Shown here: positions 15,525 through 23,893 of the stretch, piece by piece
Numbering within the stretch: the first letter of the stretch is position 1
How the letters are laid out: every line of letters starts with the position of its first letter
Assembly: GCA_021847835.1 (NCBI GenBank)
Contig: JAJZPR010000028.1
Span: 1-37,294, forward strand
Length of the DNA: 37,294 nucleotides
Direction of reading: 5' to 3'
From: Pseudomonadota bacterium
GTDB taxonomy: Bacteria > Pseudomonadota > Gammaproteobacteria > Burkholderiales > Thiobacillaceae
Notes under the pieces: model-generated
Databases searched by the model: none
Seen by the model: only the letters and a program-made list of their open reading frames with translations
Told to the model about the DNA's origin: nothing
Program-made: the position numbers and the translations under genes

Positions 15525-18368
15525 ATGCAACAGCAGAACCCATTCAGACACGCGCTGCCCCGGTTGTCGGCAGCGATGCTCGCCGCGGGGCTGATCGCCG
15601 CCGCCCTGCCGCTCCATGCGTACGCGGTCTCGGACCTCCTGATCTCCGAATACGTCGAGGGCAGCAGCAACAACAAGGCGGTCGAGCTCTACAACGGCAC
15701 CGGCGCCGCGATCGACCTCGCCGCCGCCGGCTATGTACTGCAGATGTATTTCAACGGCAATACGACGGCCGGCCAGACCATCGGCCTGAGCGGCAGCGTG
15801 GCCCCCGGCGAAACCTTCGTGCTGGCGCAGGGCAGCGCCAGCGCCGCGATCCTGGCGCAGGCGGACCAGACCAACGGTTCCGGCTGGTTCAACGGCGACG
15901 ACGCAGTTGTCCTGCGCAAGGGCGGGGCGGCCGGCAGCGTGGTCGATTCCCTCGGCCAGATCGGCGTCGATCCGGGCAGCGAGTGGGGCAGCGGCCTCAC
16001 CGGCACGGCCGACAACACCCTGCGCCGTATGTTGGGCGTGACCGCCGGCGATACGAACCCCGGCGACGCCTTCGACCCGGCCACCGAATGGGACGGATTC
16101 GCCGCCGACACCTTCGACGGGCTCGGCAGCCATGCGCGTGCGGGCGGCGGCAGCGGCACGCCCGGCACCAGCCAGTGCGATCAGCCGCATACCGCCATCG
16201 CGGCGATCCAGGGCAGCGGCCCGACGGCAGCGATCACCGGAACGGTCACCACCCAGGGCGTGGTGGTCGGCGACTACGAGGGACCCTCTCCCGCGTTGCG
16301 CGGCTTCTACATCCAGGACCCGCTCGGCGACGGCGACGCCGCGACCTCCGACGGCATCTTCGTGTTCAACGCCGACAGCGATTCGGTCAGCCTCGGCGAC
16401 GTGGTGCGGGTGACGGCAAACGCGGGCGAATATCAGGGGCAGACGCAACTCGCGTCGGTCGCCTCGATCGAGAAATGCGGTACCGGAACGGTGTCTCCGA
16501 CGGACGTGTTCCTGCCCTTCGACTCGGCCGACGCGCCCGAGCGCTACGAGGGCATGCTGGTGCGCTTCCCCCAGAATCTCGTCGTCACCGAGCACTACCA
16601 GCTCGGCCGCTTCGGCCAGATCGTGATGTCCGGCGACGAGCGGCTGCTCCAGCCCACGATGGTCGCCGCGCCGGGTGCGGATGCGCTGGCGGTCCAGGCC
16701 GCGAACGACCTCAACCGCATCATCGTCGACGACGCGCTGAACGACCAGAACCCGGACCCGATCCATTTCGGCCGCGACGGCAATCCACTGAGCGCAGACA
16801 ACACCCTGCGTGGCGGCGACGCCGCGTCCGGCATCGTCGGCGTGATGACCTACACCTGGTCCGGCAACAGCGCCAGCGGCAACGCGTGGCGCGTGCGGCC
16901 GGTGAATGCGCTGGGCGGCGGGGTACCGCAGTTCCACGCCGACAACGCGCGCCCCGATGGCGCGCCTGAGCTGTCCGGCACGCTGCGCGTCGCCAGCTTC
17001 AATCTGCTCAACTATTTCAATACCTTCGACGGCCTGCCCGATCGCGTGAACAACTGCAGCTTCGGCGTCGGCGGCGCGGCGGCCGACTGCCGCGGCGCGG
17101 ACACCGAGGATGAATTCGCGCGCCAGGCCGCCAAGACCGTGAACGCGATCCTCGGCCTGGAAGCCGACATCGTCGGCGTCATGGAGGTCGAGAACGACGG
17201 CTACGGAGCGGACAGCGCCCTCCACGACCTGGTCGAACGGCTCAACGCCGCGACGGCGCCGGGCACCTATGCCTACATCGACGCCGATGCGGCCGCCGGC
17301 CGGGTGAACGCGCTCGGCAGCGACGCGATCAAGGTCGGCCTGCTCTACCAGCCCGCCCGCGTCACGCCGCTGGGTACCGCGGTGCTCGACAGCGGGGCAT
17401 TCGGTCTGTTCAACACCGTCAGCGAGGGCGTCATCGGCCGCAATCGCCCTGCGCTCGCACAGGCCTTCCGCGCGGCCGAGGGCGGCACCTTCACCGTGGT
17501 GGTGAACCACCTCAAATCCAAAGGCTCGTCGTGCGACGGCAACATCAGCCCGGTCGGCAGCGACCCGGATCTCGGCGACGGACAAGGCAACTGCAACCTG
17601 ACCCGCACCGTGGCGGCGACCGAACTGGCCGAGTGGCTGGCGGGGGATCCGACGCGCAGCGGCGATCCGGACGTGCTCGTCATCGGCGACCTCAACGCCT
17701 ATTCAATGGAGGATCCGGTCAGCGTCCTGAAGCAGCGCGGCTACGCCAACCTCGTCGACTCCCGGATCGGCGGCGACGCTTACAGCTACGTCTTCAACGG
17801 CCAGTGGGGCTATCTCGACCACGCCCTCGCCACACCTACGCTCGCCGCTCAGGTCAGCGGCGTGGCCGAGTGGCACATCAACGCCGACGAGCCGCTGGCG
17901 CTCGACTACAACAGCAACTTCAAGAGCAGCGGGCAGCTCGCGAGCCTGTATGCCGCCGATGCCTATCGCTCGTCCGATCACGACCCGGTGGTGATCGCGC
18001 TGGAGCCCGACGCCCAGGCGCCGAGCCTCAGCTTCACCGCCACGCCGTCGGTGTTGTGGCCCGCCAATCACCGCATGGTCAAGGTCGAGGTGCGGGCGAC
18101 CGCCGTCGACAACCTCGATCCCAACCCGGCGATCCGGCTGGTCTCGGTCGCGTCGAGCGAGCCGGACAACGGGCGGGGCGATGGCAACACCCGGGGCGAC
18201 ATCCGGATCGTCGACGACTCCACCGTCTACCTGCGCGCCGAACGTGACGGCAGGGGCGAGGGCCGCACCTACACCCTGACCTACGAGGCCCGCGACTTTG
18301 CCGGCAACACCGGCACGGGCACGGTCAGGATCGTCGTTCCGCACCACCCGCGCCGCCCGCACCGATAG
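15525..18368 (+). CDS. ExeM/NucH-family extracellular endonuclease/exonuclease/phosphatase
   Basis: A 947-residue exported nuclease. Layout: signal peptide (1-34, ending ALPLHAYA); lamin-tail domain (VSDLLISEYVEGSSNNKAVELYNGTG, about 35-150); an OB-fold-like NucH region (about 185-300, VTTQGVVVGDYEG); the endonuclease/exonuclease/phosphatase domain (about 480-835) with VASFNLLNYF, GVMEVENDG, VVNHLKSKG, VIGDLNAYS and SSDHDPVV, which carry the metal-binding and catalytic Asn, Glu, Asp and His; then a C-terminal beta module with VLWPANHRMVKV, of the kind repeated in HYR-like domains. There is no sorting tail, unlike GlyGly-CTERM ExeM relatives. Start: CGAGAGAGA ten bases before ATG. It lies 58 bases after phoD on the same strand. 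Family members degrade extracellular DNA, in biofilms or for phosphate. Confidence 0.92.
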   Translation: MQQQNPFRHALPRLSAAMLAAGLIAAALPLHAYAVSDLLISEYVEGSSNNKAVELYNGTGAAIDLAAAGYVLQMYFNGNTTAGQTIGLSGSVAPGETFVLAQGSASAAILAQADQTNGSGWFNGDDAVVLRKGGAAGSVVDSLGQIGVDPGSEWGSGLTGTADNTLRRMLGVTAGDTNPGDAFDPATEWDGFAADTFDGLGSHARAGGGSGTPGTSQCDQPHTAIAAIQGSGPTAAITGTVTTQGVVVGDYEGPSPALRGFYIQDPLGDGDAATSDGIFVFNADSDSVSLGDVVRVTANAGEYQGQTQLASVASIEKCGTGTVSPTDVFLPFDSADAPERYEGMLVRFPQNLVVTEHYQLGRFGQIVMSGDERLLQPTMVAAPGADALAVQAANDLNRIIVDDALNDQNPDPIHFGRDGNPLSADNTLRGGDAASGIVGVMTYTWSGNSASGNAWRVRPVNALGGGVPQFHADNARPDGAPELSGTLRVASFNLLNYFNTFDGLPDRVNNCSFGVGGAAADCRGADTEDEFARQAAKTVNAILGLEADIVGVMEVENDGYGADSALHDLVERLNAATAPGTYAYIDADAAAGRVNALGSDAIKVGLLYQPARVTPLGTAVLDSGAFGLFNTVSEGVIGRNRPALAQAFRAAEGGTFTVVVNHLKSKGSSCDGNISPVGSDPDLGDGQGNCNLTRTVAATELAEWLAGDPTRSGDPDVLVIGDLNAYSMEDPVSVLKQRGYANLVDSRIGGDAYSYVFNGQWGYLDHALATPTLAAQVSGVAEWHINADEPLALDYNSNFKSSGQLASLYAADAYRSSDHDPVVIALEPDAQAPSLSFTATPSVLWPANHRMVKVEVRATAVDNLDPNPAIRLVSVASSEPDNGRGDGNTRGDIRIVDDSTVYLRAERDGRGEGRTYTLTYEARDFAGNTGTGTVRIVVPHHPRRPHR

Positions 18369-18381
18369 GACGGTGCCCGGA

Positions 18382-18404
18382 CGGAAGGTGACGCACACCT
18401 TCCG
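18382..18404. other. Hairpin after the nuclease gene
   Basis: CGGAAGGTG (18382-18390) and CACCTTCCG (18396-18404) form a perfect 9-bp stem with loop ACGCA, 14 bases after the stop codon. It has no T run, so it is a weak terminator candidate or an mRNA-stabilising hairpin. The rest of the 445-base gap up to the YceI gene holds the REP palindrome at 18557-18613 and nothing else recognised. Confidence 0.55.
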
Positions 18405-18556
18405 CCCGGCCCTGGCGCCGTGGCAGTCCCCGCCTTCAGGCAAGCCGCAACCGGCCCGCGGTACCCTGCCGGTTTTCCCTGCCTGCAGGGAGACCGACTT
18501 CCACCGCACGCACGGGATCGGTTCTCGATCCTGCCCGTTTCGGGCGATTCATTTTG

Positions 18557-18613
18557 GCCGTTCGCCCTGAGCCTATCGAAGGGCTGCTCTTCGACAGGCT
18601 CAGGGCGAACGGC
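18557..18613. repeat. REP-like palindrome, copy 2
   Basis: Arms 18557-18581 and 18589-18613 are inverted repeats matching at 24 of 25 positions, with a seven-base loop. The arms share the core CCCTGAGCCTGTCGAAG with copy 1 at 11845-11952 but the loop is much shorter (7 against 29 bases). The left arm carries the single change (CTATCG in place of CTGTCG). It lies in a gap of 445 bases without genes. Confidence 0.92.
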
Positions 18614-18814
18614 TGAGGGCCAAGCGAACAGTCCGGGATCGTGTCCTGTACTGCAAGATTCGATGGGGCGGGCCGGCCAGACCGAGCCCCCACCGTCCAC
18701 GCGGCCTTGTCGTTCAAGGGCGGGGCAATGGCCTCGGCGGCTTCTCGATAGGCCTTCGTTTATCCGACTCGATTTCTATACTGGGAGTCGGCCGGGAGCT
18801 GGGGAGGACGGGAC

Positions 18815-19408
18815 ATGGCCAGGTGGATATTCGAACCGGGACATTCCGCCGCGGAGTTTGCGGTGCGGCACATGATGGTTTCGCACATGCGCGGCCTGTT
18901 CAAGAACGTGCACGGCCGCATCGACTTCGACCCGGAGCATCCGGCGGACGCCGCAGCGGTCGAAGCCACGATCGATGCGGCGGGCATCTGGACGGGGGAC
19001 GACGAGCGCGATGCACACCTGCGCGGCGCGGACTTCCTGGACGTGGAGGTGCATCCGTTCATCGCCTTCCGTAGCACCGAGGTGCGCTGCGTGGGCGGGG
19101 CCGACTTCAGGATCGCAGGCGATCTCGCTCTCCGCGGCGTGACCCGCCCAGTCGTGCTGGCGGCGCGTTATCTGGGCCGCTGGCTGTGTCCGTACTGGGA
19201 GGGCGACAGGGACCTGGGGCCGACGAGCCGAATCGGCTTCGTCGCCACCACGACTATCAACCGCCATCACTTCGGCGTGAGTTGGAACGCCCCCCTGGGC
19301 CGAGGCGGCATGGTTGTCGGCGACGAGGTGGCGATCACCCTGGACGTCGAGGCCATCCTGGAATCCGACATGCAGCGCATAGACGGGATCCTGCGGGGGC
19401 GGTCATGA
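18815..19408 (+). CDS. YceI-family protein, no signal peptide
   Basis: A 197-residue lipocalin-like protein. WIFEPGHSAAEFAVRHMMVSHMRGLFKNVHGRIDFDPEHP at the N-terminus and FLDVEVHPFIAFRSTEV, LALRGVTRPVVLAARYLG and GFVATTTINRHHFGVSWN are the standard blocks of YceI, a ten-stranded barrel that binds polyisoprenoid chains or other amphiphiles. Most YceI proteins are periplasmic; this one begins directly with the domain, so it is likely cytoplasmic. GGGGAGGAC lies ideally before the ATG. The stop codon overlaps the start of a 37-codon open frame (19405-19518) which is not considered a gene. The following 160 bases drop in GC towards the M48 gene. Confidence 0.9.
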   Translation: MARWIFEPGHSAAEFAVRHMMVSHMRGLFKNVHGRIDFDPEHPADAAAVEATIDAAGIWTGDDERDAHLRGADFLDVEVHPFIAFRSTEVRCVGGADFRIAGDLALRGVTRPVVLAARYLGRWLCPYWEGDRDLGPTSRIGFVATTTINRHHFGVSWNAPLGRGGMVVGDEVAITLDVEAILESDMQRIDGILRGRS

Positions 19409-19572
19409 CAATAAGTGCAAAAAGAGCCAAACTTGATTTGAAACTCAAAGAAATCTGCTTCGGAATGAATTTTTGCGTAAGCGGGAAGCGTGAAGTCGAA
19501 GGGGCCAACTCAAGCTGACCGCTTTGTCGCCACTTTTGATGTCATGCGTTGCAGCCAGGGGGATACAACAAC

Positions 19573-21501
19573 ATGAAGAATGAAGAATTGGATCAGTTGA
19601 TCAGTCGTCTTGAGGGGGTGGCCAAGGACCATCCTGCCCGATATACCTTGTACGTCATCAGCATTGCGCTACTTGGGTTTGCGATACTGGGCATCGCGAT
19701 TCTCTCTTCATTGCTTTCGGTTTTTTTGCTGGTTGGGTTGGCATTGCTGGTTATCGCAACGGGAGGGAAAGCACTGATCCTGGTCGCCAAGCTGGGCAAG
19801 CTGCTGATTCTTCTTGCGCTGCCTGCCTGGGTCATGATCAGGAGTTCATTTTCACTTTTGTTCACCCGCTTCCCCAGCCCTGTCGGCAGGGAGATCAAGC
19901 CGGCAGAAGCCCCCGCGCTGTTTACGCGCTTGGACGACATCCGGAAGCGTATGAAGGCCCCCCGTATCCATCATGTCCTGCTGACGGATGAACTCAACGC
20001 GGCGATTGTCCAGCACCCCCGCTTCGGTTTGCTGGGGTGGGAAAAGAACTATCTGATCTTGGGCCTGCCCCTGTTGCAGGCCCTGAGCGAGGAGGAGGCG
20101 CTTGCCGTGGTTGCACACGAGTATGGGCATCTTTCTGGCCGGCATGGCCGTTTGGGAGGGTTCATTTACCGCTTCCGTAGCGCTTGGGGGAGATTGCAGG
20201 TTCTTTCCGAGCAATGGAACGATTGGGGCTCGCGTTTGATCACCCGGCTCTTCCGGTGGTATGCACCTTATTTCAATGCGTACACGTTTGTGTTTGCGCG
20301 TCAGAACGAATATGTCGCCGACCAATGTTCGGTGGAGATCGTGGGTCAACGCAATGCCGCCAGTGCGTTGATGAAGGTAAGCGTGGCCTCGCTGTTCGAG
20401 AATGAAAAATTCTGGCCTTCCATCGACCGGCGTGTCATCGAGGAACCCGAGCCCATCAAAAAACGCAGTGCGCTGTGGCAGGAGGCGCTTCAATCAGGGC
20501 TGGACCTGGAAACCCGCAGCCGCTACGTGGAAACCGCAGGTCAGCGCAAGACCGATCATTTCGATACGCATCCCGCGCTCACCGAAAGGCTGTCGGCAAT
20601 CGGCCTGTCTGTGGGCGCCCTGGACAGCCAGCATCTTGATGTGCCCGCTGTTTCGGCGGCGATGGACTGGTTGGGCAATCACCTGGAATCCATCCAATCC
20701 GAGTTCGATCGCGCGTGGGAAGAAAATGTCTCCGGCCAATGGCGCGACCGCCATGCTTACCTGCAAGAGCGCAAGGAACGATTGGCCGTTCTGGATGCCC
20801 AGGCATCGCTGACGACAGACGAAAAATGGGAATACATCACGCTGCTGGGTGAATTGCGACCCGGCGATGATCAACTTCCACGCATCGATGTGTTGCTCAG
20901 CGAGGCCCCGGAGCATCTATCGGCTCGTTATCGCCGGGGTGTGCTGCTGCTGGAAAGGGGGGACGAAGCAGGCGTTGATGATCTGGAAAGCGTCATGCAG
21001 GCGGACCAGGATGCGATCCTTCCTGCTTGCGAGGCGGCGTGGCGATACTATCTCGACCGCTCGCCGGAGAAGGCCGAGCACTATCGGGTACGCTGGCAGG
21101 AGCGGTCTGACTATATTGAACGTGTGCAAGCCGAATTGAAAACCTTGCCACCCAATGCCACTATTGCGCCGGCGGTACTGGAAGATGCCGTGCTGGAAGA
21201 GATCCGCGAAGTCCTGCGTGTACGGGGGGAACCTATCACCCGAGCTTTTTTGTTCCAGCGCGTCCTGAAGTCAGATCCTGCTGTGAAGGACTACGTATTG
21301 GGCTTTGAGACAAGTTTCCTGACGATGGGGGACAAGGGCCCGGAAGTCATCAAGAACTTGATCGACCAGCCATTCCCTTTCCCCGTATTCCTCGTCCATT
21401 TGAAAACCAAGCCGTACAACAAATTTAAAAAACAGATCAAGCGTATGAAGATCACACCTTTTTACAGCAAAGGAAATCTTGGGGATATAAGATCGGATTG
21501 A
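19573..21501 (+). CDS. M48-family membrane metalloprotease with long C-terminal extension
   Basis: A 642-residue protein. Residues 24-95 hold two to three hydrophobic segments (IALLGFAILGIAILSSLLSVFLLVGLALLVIA and LLILLALPAWVMI); the M48 catalytic part follows with VVAHEYGHLSGRH, zinc ligands His182 and His186 and the general base Glu183, and the third ligand probably in RQNEYVADQ. The family includes HtpX and Oma1-type quality-control proteases. The C-terminal half (about 350-642) is longer than in HtpX; it looks helical and includes LSARYRRGVLLLERGDEAGVDDLE, a TPR-like segment. Start: GGGGGA upstream of ATG 19573; a start at 19549 is weaker. The gene has lower GC than its neighbours, suggesting acquisition. 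It may degrade membrane or misfolded proteins. Confidence 0.88.
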   Translation: MKNEELDQLISRLEGVAKDHPARYTLYVISIALLGFAILGIAILSSLLSVFLLVGLALLVIATGGKALILVAKLGKLLILLALPAWVMIRSSFSLLFTRFPSPVGREIKPAEAPALFTRLDDIRKRMKAPRIHHVLLTDELNAAIVQHPRFGLLGWEKNYLILGLPLLQALSEEEALAVVAHEYGHLSGRHGRLGGFIYRFRSAWGRLQVLSEQWNDWGSRLITRLFRWYAPYFNAYTFVFARQNEYVADQCSVEIVGQRNAASALMKVSVASLFENEKFWPSIDRRVIEEPEPIKKRSALWQEALQSGLDLETRSRYVETAGQRKTDHFDTHPALTERLSAIGLSVGALDSQHLDVPAVSAAMDWLGNHLESIQSEFDRAWEENVSGQWRDRHAYLQERKERLAVLDAQASLTTDEKWEYITLLGELRPGDDQLPRIDVLLSEAPEHLSARYRRGVLLLERGDEAGVDDLESVMQADQDAILPACEAAWRYYLDRSPEKAEHYRVRWQERSDYIERVQAELKTLPPNATIAPAVLEDAVLEEIREVLRVRGEPITRAFLFQRVLKSDPAVKDYVLGFETSFLTMGDKGPEVIKNLIDQPFPFPVFLVHLKTKPYNKFKKQIKRMKITPFYSKGNLGDIRSD

Positions 21502-21585
21502 GGGATCGGCCTCGAGATGGATATAGGCGTAATCGGCAGCTGGAAAAATTCAGGAAATCGACTGGGGTATTCGGGGATTGACGGC

Positions 21586-22017
21586 ATGAAACCAAATTTG
21601 ATTCTGCTCGCCTTGTTTCTGGCCTTCCCGGCTGATGCCGGCGTCTACAAATGGACGGACGCGCAGGGTCGCACCCATTACAGCGATGCGCCGCCCCCCG
21701 CCGCCAGGGCCACGCAACTCAAGCTGCAAAGCTACACCGGCCCGGTTCGGGTCAGCCAGGCCATCGGGGCGGGCGGCGGCGTGACGATCTACACCACCGA
21801 ATGGTGCGGGGTGTGCAAACGTGCCAAGGCTTTCTTCAAGCAGAACGGGGTGCCTTTCCGCGAATGGGATGTGGAAAAGTCGGATTATGGTGAGACCCAG
21901 TTCAGGCAGTTGGGCGGCAGCGGCGTGCCGCTCATCACCGTCGGTGCTGAAAAGATGATGGGCTTCGACGCCGACCGCTTCATGGCGTTGTGGAAAAACA
22001 CCCCGGGCAAGCCCTGA
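21586..22017 (+). CDS. DUF4124-glutaredoxin fusion, exported
   Basis: A 143-residue protein in two parts. A signal peptide (MKPNLILLALFLAFPADA) leads into the DUF4124 motif GVYKWTDAQGRTHYSDAPP. The second part is a glutaredoxin domain: VTIYTTEWCGVCKRAKAFFKQNGVPF with active-site CGVC, then the GGSGVPLITVGAEKMMGFD block with the cis-proline and glutathione-contact turn. It probably reduces or exchanges disulfides in the periplasm; glutaredoxins there have no obvious glutathione reductase partner, so the electron donor is unclear. ATG 21586 is preferred to an upstream in-frame start at 21517 because the signal peptide begins here. Confidence 0.88.
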   Translation: MKPNLILLALFLAFPADAGVYKWTDAQGRTHYSDAPPPAARATQLKLQSYTGPVRVSQAIGAGGGVTIYTTEWCGVCKRAKAFFKQNGVPFREWDVEKSDYGETQFRQLGGSGVPLITVGAEKMMGFDADRFMALWKNTPGKP

Positions 22018-22115
22018 GCGCGGCGGGAAGGAAAGCAAGAGCGGGCGCAAGCGGGGAGGCGGTGAACGGCTTCCGCAGCTAGACTGAAAAGATCGGAGTG
22101 GGCGAAGGGGGCAGG

Positions 22116-22295
22116 ATGAGGGAAGAACTCGTGAAGCTGCGCGTCGCGCTGGAGGACATGCGGAAGGCGAGCCTGTTCAGGAAGCCGCTGGTCGCCGAGT
22201 CGGCCCTGCTGGCGGCCGTGGTCCTGATCGAGCAGATGGTGGACGAGATCGAGAAGCTGAAAAGCGACAAGCGCGGCCCGGAGCCGGACAGGTAG
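22116..22295 (+). CDS. Small helical protein of unknown function
   Basis: A 59-residue product starting MREELVKLRVALEDMRK, with AGGGGG five bases before the ATG; GTG at 22098 would add six residues. The sequence is amphipathic helix in style, with an uncharged central stretch AESALLAAVVLIEQMVDEIEKLK and a basic/acidic end. It may form a small helical hairpin or coiled coil. It sits between the glutaredoxin and the NYN-domain gene, all on the plus strand. No family recognised. Confidence 0.55.
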   Translation: MREELVKLRVALEDMRKASLFRKPLVAESALLAAVVLIEQMVDEIEKLKSDKRGPEPDR

Positions 22296-22370
22296 GCGCG
22301 CTTCCGTATACGGCCATGCAGCCGAAGCGACGGCTTGGCTGGCTGACGCACCAATCAGGAGAGGATGGCC

Positions 22371-23285
22371 ATGGCCGCACCCGAGACACACAACTTCGCC
22401 GTGTTCTGCGATTTCGAGAACGTGGCCATCGGCCTGAAGGAGGGCAATTACCCGGACTTCAAGATCCGTCCGGTGCTCGAGCGGCTGCTGCTCAAGGGCA
22501 GCATCGTGGTGAAGAAGGCCTACTGCGACTGGGACCGCTACAAGGAGTACAAGCGCGACATGCACGAGGCGGCGTTCGAGCTGATCGAGATTCCGCACGT
22601 GCGGCAGTCGGGCAAGAATTCGGCGGACATCCGCATGGTGGTCGATGCGCTCGACCTCTGCTACACCAAGTCGCACATCGACGCCTTCGTGATCATCAGC
22701 GGGGATTCGGATTTTTCGCCGCTCATTTCCAAGCTGAAGGAAAACGGCAAGAGCGTGATCGGAATCGGAGTGCGCGGCTCGGCGTCGTCGCTGCTGATTT
22801 CCAACTGCGACGAGTTCATCTTCTACGAGGATCTGGTGCAGGTGAAGGCGGCGCCGGGCAGGGCGGCGAAGAAGCCGCCGGCCGGGAAGCCGGCTGCGGC
22901 GCTGCCGCCGGCGAAGGAGGCCGCTGCCGCCGTGGCGCCCAAGACGCCCGCGGCCAGCCGGCGCCGCGGGCGCCCGGCGGCGGCTGCGGACGAGGTGGCG
23001 GTCAAGGCCGAGCCGAGCGCCGAGGACAAGAAGAACCGCGCGATCGACATCGTGGTGAGCACGCTGGACCAGCTGGTGGCGGAGCGGGGCGGCGAGGGCT
23101 CGATTTCGGCTTCGCTGATCAAGAACACCCTCAAGCGCGTCCATCCGGGGTTCAGCGAGTCGCAATACGGCTACAGCGCGTTCGGCAAGATCCTCGACGA
23201 CGCGCACAAGAAGGGCGTGCTGTTGGTGGAGAAGAAGGAGGGCGGCGCGGTCCTCGTCAGCCTGCCGCAGTCCAGGACGGAATGA
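22371..23285 (+). CDS. NYN-domain (LabA/PIN-like) protein with C-terminal OST-HTH/LOTUS domain
   Basis: A 304-residue protein. The N-terminal NYN domain (about 6-160) has the acidic set of PIN-like ribonucleases: FCDFENV with Asp14, SADIRMVVDALD, and ISGDSDFSPLI. A linker of about 65 residues is rich in Ala, Pro and Lys (AAPGRAAKKPPAGKPAAALPP). The C-terminal domain (about 225-295; ISASLIKNTLKRVHPGFSESQYGYSAFGKILDDAHKKGVL) is an OST-HTH/LOTUS fold, which binds RNA, including G-quadruplexes in other systems. The pair suggests an RNA-processing enzyme recruited by the LOTUS domain. The ATG at 22371 is used as AGGAGAGG sits just before it; the ATG at 22365 overlaps the ribosome site. Confidence 0.9.
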   Translation: MAAPETHNFAVFCDFENVAIGLKEGNYPDFKIRPVLERLLLKGSIVVKKAYCDWDRYKEYKRDMHEAAFELIEIPHVRQSGKNSADIRMVVDALDLCYTKSHIDAFVIISGDSDFSPLISKLKENGKSVIGIGVRGSASSLLISNCDEFIFYEDLVQVKAAPGRAAKKPPAGKPAAALPPAKEAAAAVAPKTPAASRRRGRPAAAADEVAVKAEPSAEDKKNRAIDIVVSTLDQLVAERGGEGSISASLIKNTLKRVHPGFSESQYGYSAFGKILDDAHKKGVLLVEKKEGGAVLVSLPQSRTE

Positions 23286-23318
23286 CACGGGGCGCTGCCC
23301 GGCCATAGGGAGGAAATC

Positions 23319-23789
23319 ATGTTCAAGGTCATCGTTCCATTGATCCTCGGCCTGTCGCTGGCCGGCGCGGCCCTGGCGTCCGACGTCACCTATCGCAAGG
23401 ACATCCGCCCGCTCTGGCATGCCAGGTGCTCGGCATGCCACGGCGCGCAGTCGCCTTACCTGGGCGACTTCCTGGAAAACCCCGACACGTACAAGAAGAG
23501 GATGAAGGGGCCGCGCATGGACACCTACGCGGACCTGATCCTGTTCGTGGGCTGGCCGGATACCGGGGCGCTCATGCGCCGGCTCGACGACGGCAAGCAC
23601 ACCCAGGACGGCAAGCCGGGGAACATGTATCCGCATCTCGGCGCGACGGAGGCGGAACGCCAGAAGAACCTCGGCGTCTTCAAGGCCTGGGTCGGCGAGG
23701 ACGCATGGACACACAAACGCTGGGATGCGAAGGGGGATATGCCTAGCGTGACGAAGGAGGAGTTGTCGAAAATGAAGGTCAAGTACTGA
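23319..23789 (+). CDS. Monohaem c-type cytochrome, periplasmic
   Basis: A 156-residue protein with signal peptide MFKVIVPLILGLSLAGAALAS and a single haem-binding motif CSACH at 37-41, placed in DIRPLWHARCSACHGAQ, the pattern of class I-like cytochromes and of the haem domain seen in secreted oxidase/dehydrogenase partners. The axial Met cannot be chosen with confidence; GNMYPHLGA (Met near residue 105) is the best candidate. GGGAGGAAATC precedes the ATG. The gene ends about 100 bases before the convergent EAL-HDOD gene. The electron partner is not encoded nearby. Confidence 0.85.
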   Translation: MFKVIVPLILGLSLAGAALASDVTYRKDIRPLWHARCSACHGAQSPYLGDFLENPDTYKKRMKGPRMDTYADLILFVGWPDTGALMRRLDDGKHTQDGKPGNMYPHLGATEAERQKNLGVFKAWVGEDAWTHKRWDAKGDMPSVTKEELSKMKVKY

Positions 23790-23893
23790 TCGCATCCGGG
23801 CGTACGACAGGTCGCCGCGCGGCTTCGGCAGCGTCGGCCTGCGGCGCACCCGGGCAGGCATAGGCCCCGGAGGATCGGAGCCGGAACCCGGCT

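Noticed and set aside
13799..17585. Long minus-strand frames opposite phoD and the nuclease (13799-15505, 15330-17585)
   Set aside because: Both oppose genes with intact catalytic motifs and signal peptides; the antisense products are Arg/His/Val-rich shadows.
9451..19510. Shared GAAGGGGCCAA near 9454 and 19497, at the edges of the two lower-GC stretches, as flanking repeats
   Set aside because: An 11-base match is expected many times by chance in a window of this size.
19405..19518. 37-codon open frame overlapping the YceI stop
   Set aside because: The product has no recognisable feature and the overlap start has no convincing ribosome site; chance is likely.
21885..23861. Minus-strand frame of 658 codons spanning several plus-strand genes
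   Set aside because: It crosses the glutaredoxin, NYN and cytochrome genes, each with ribosome sites and known domains.
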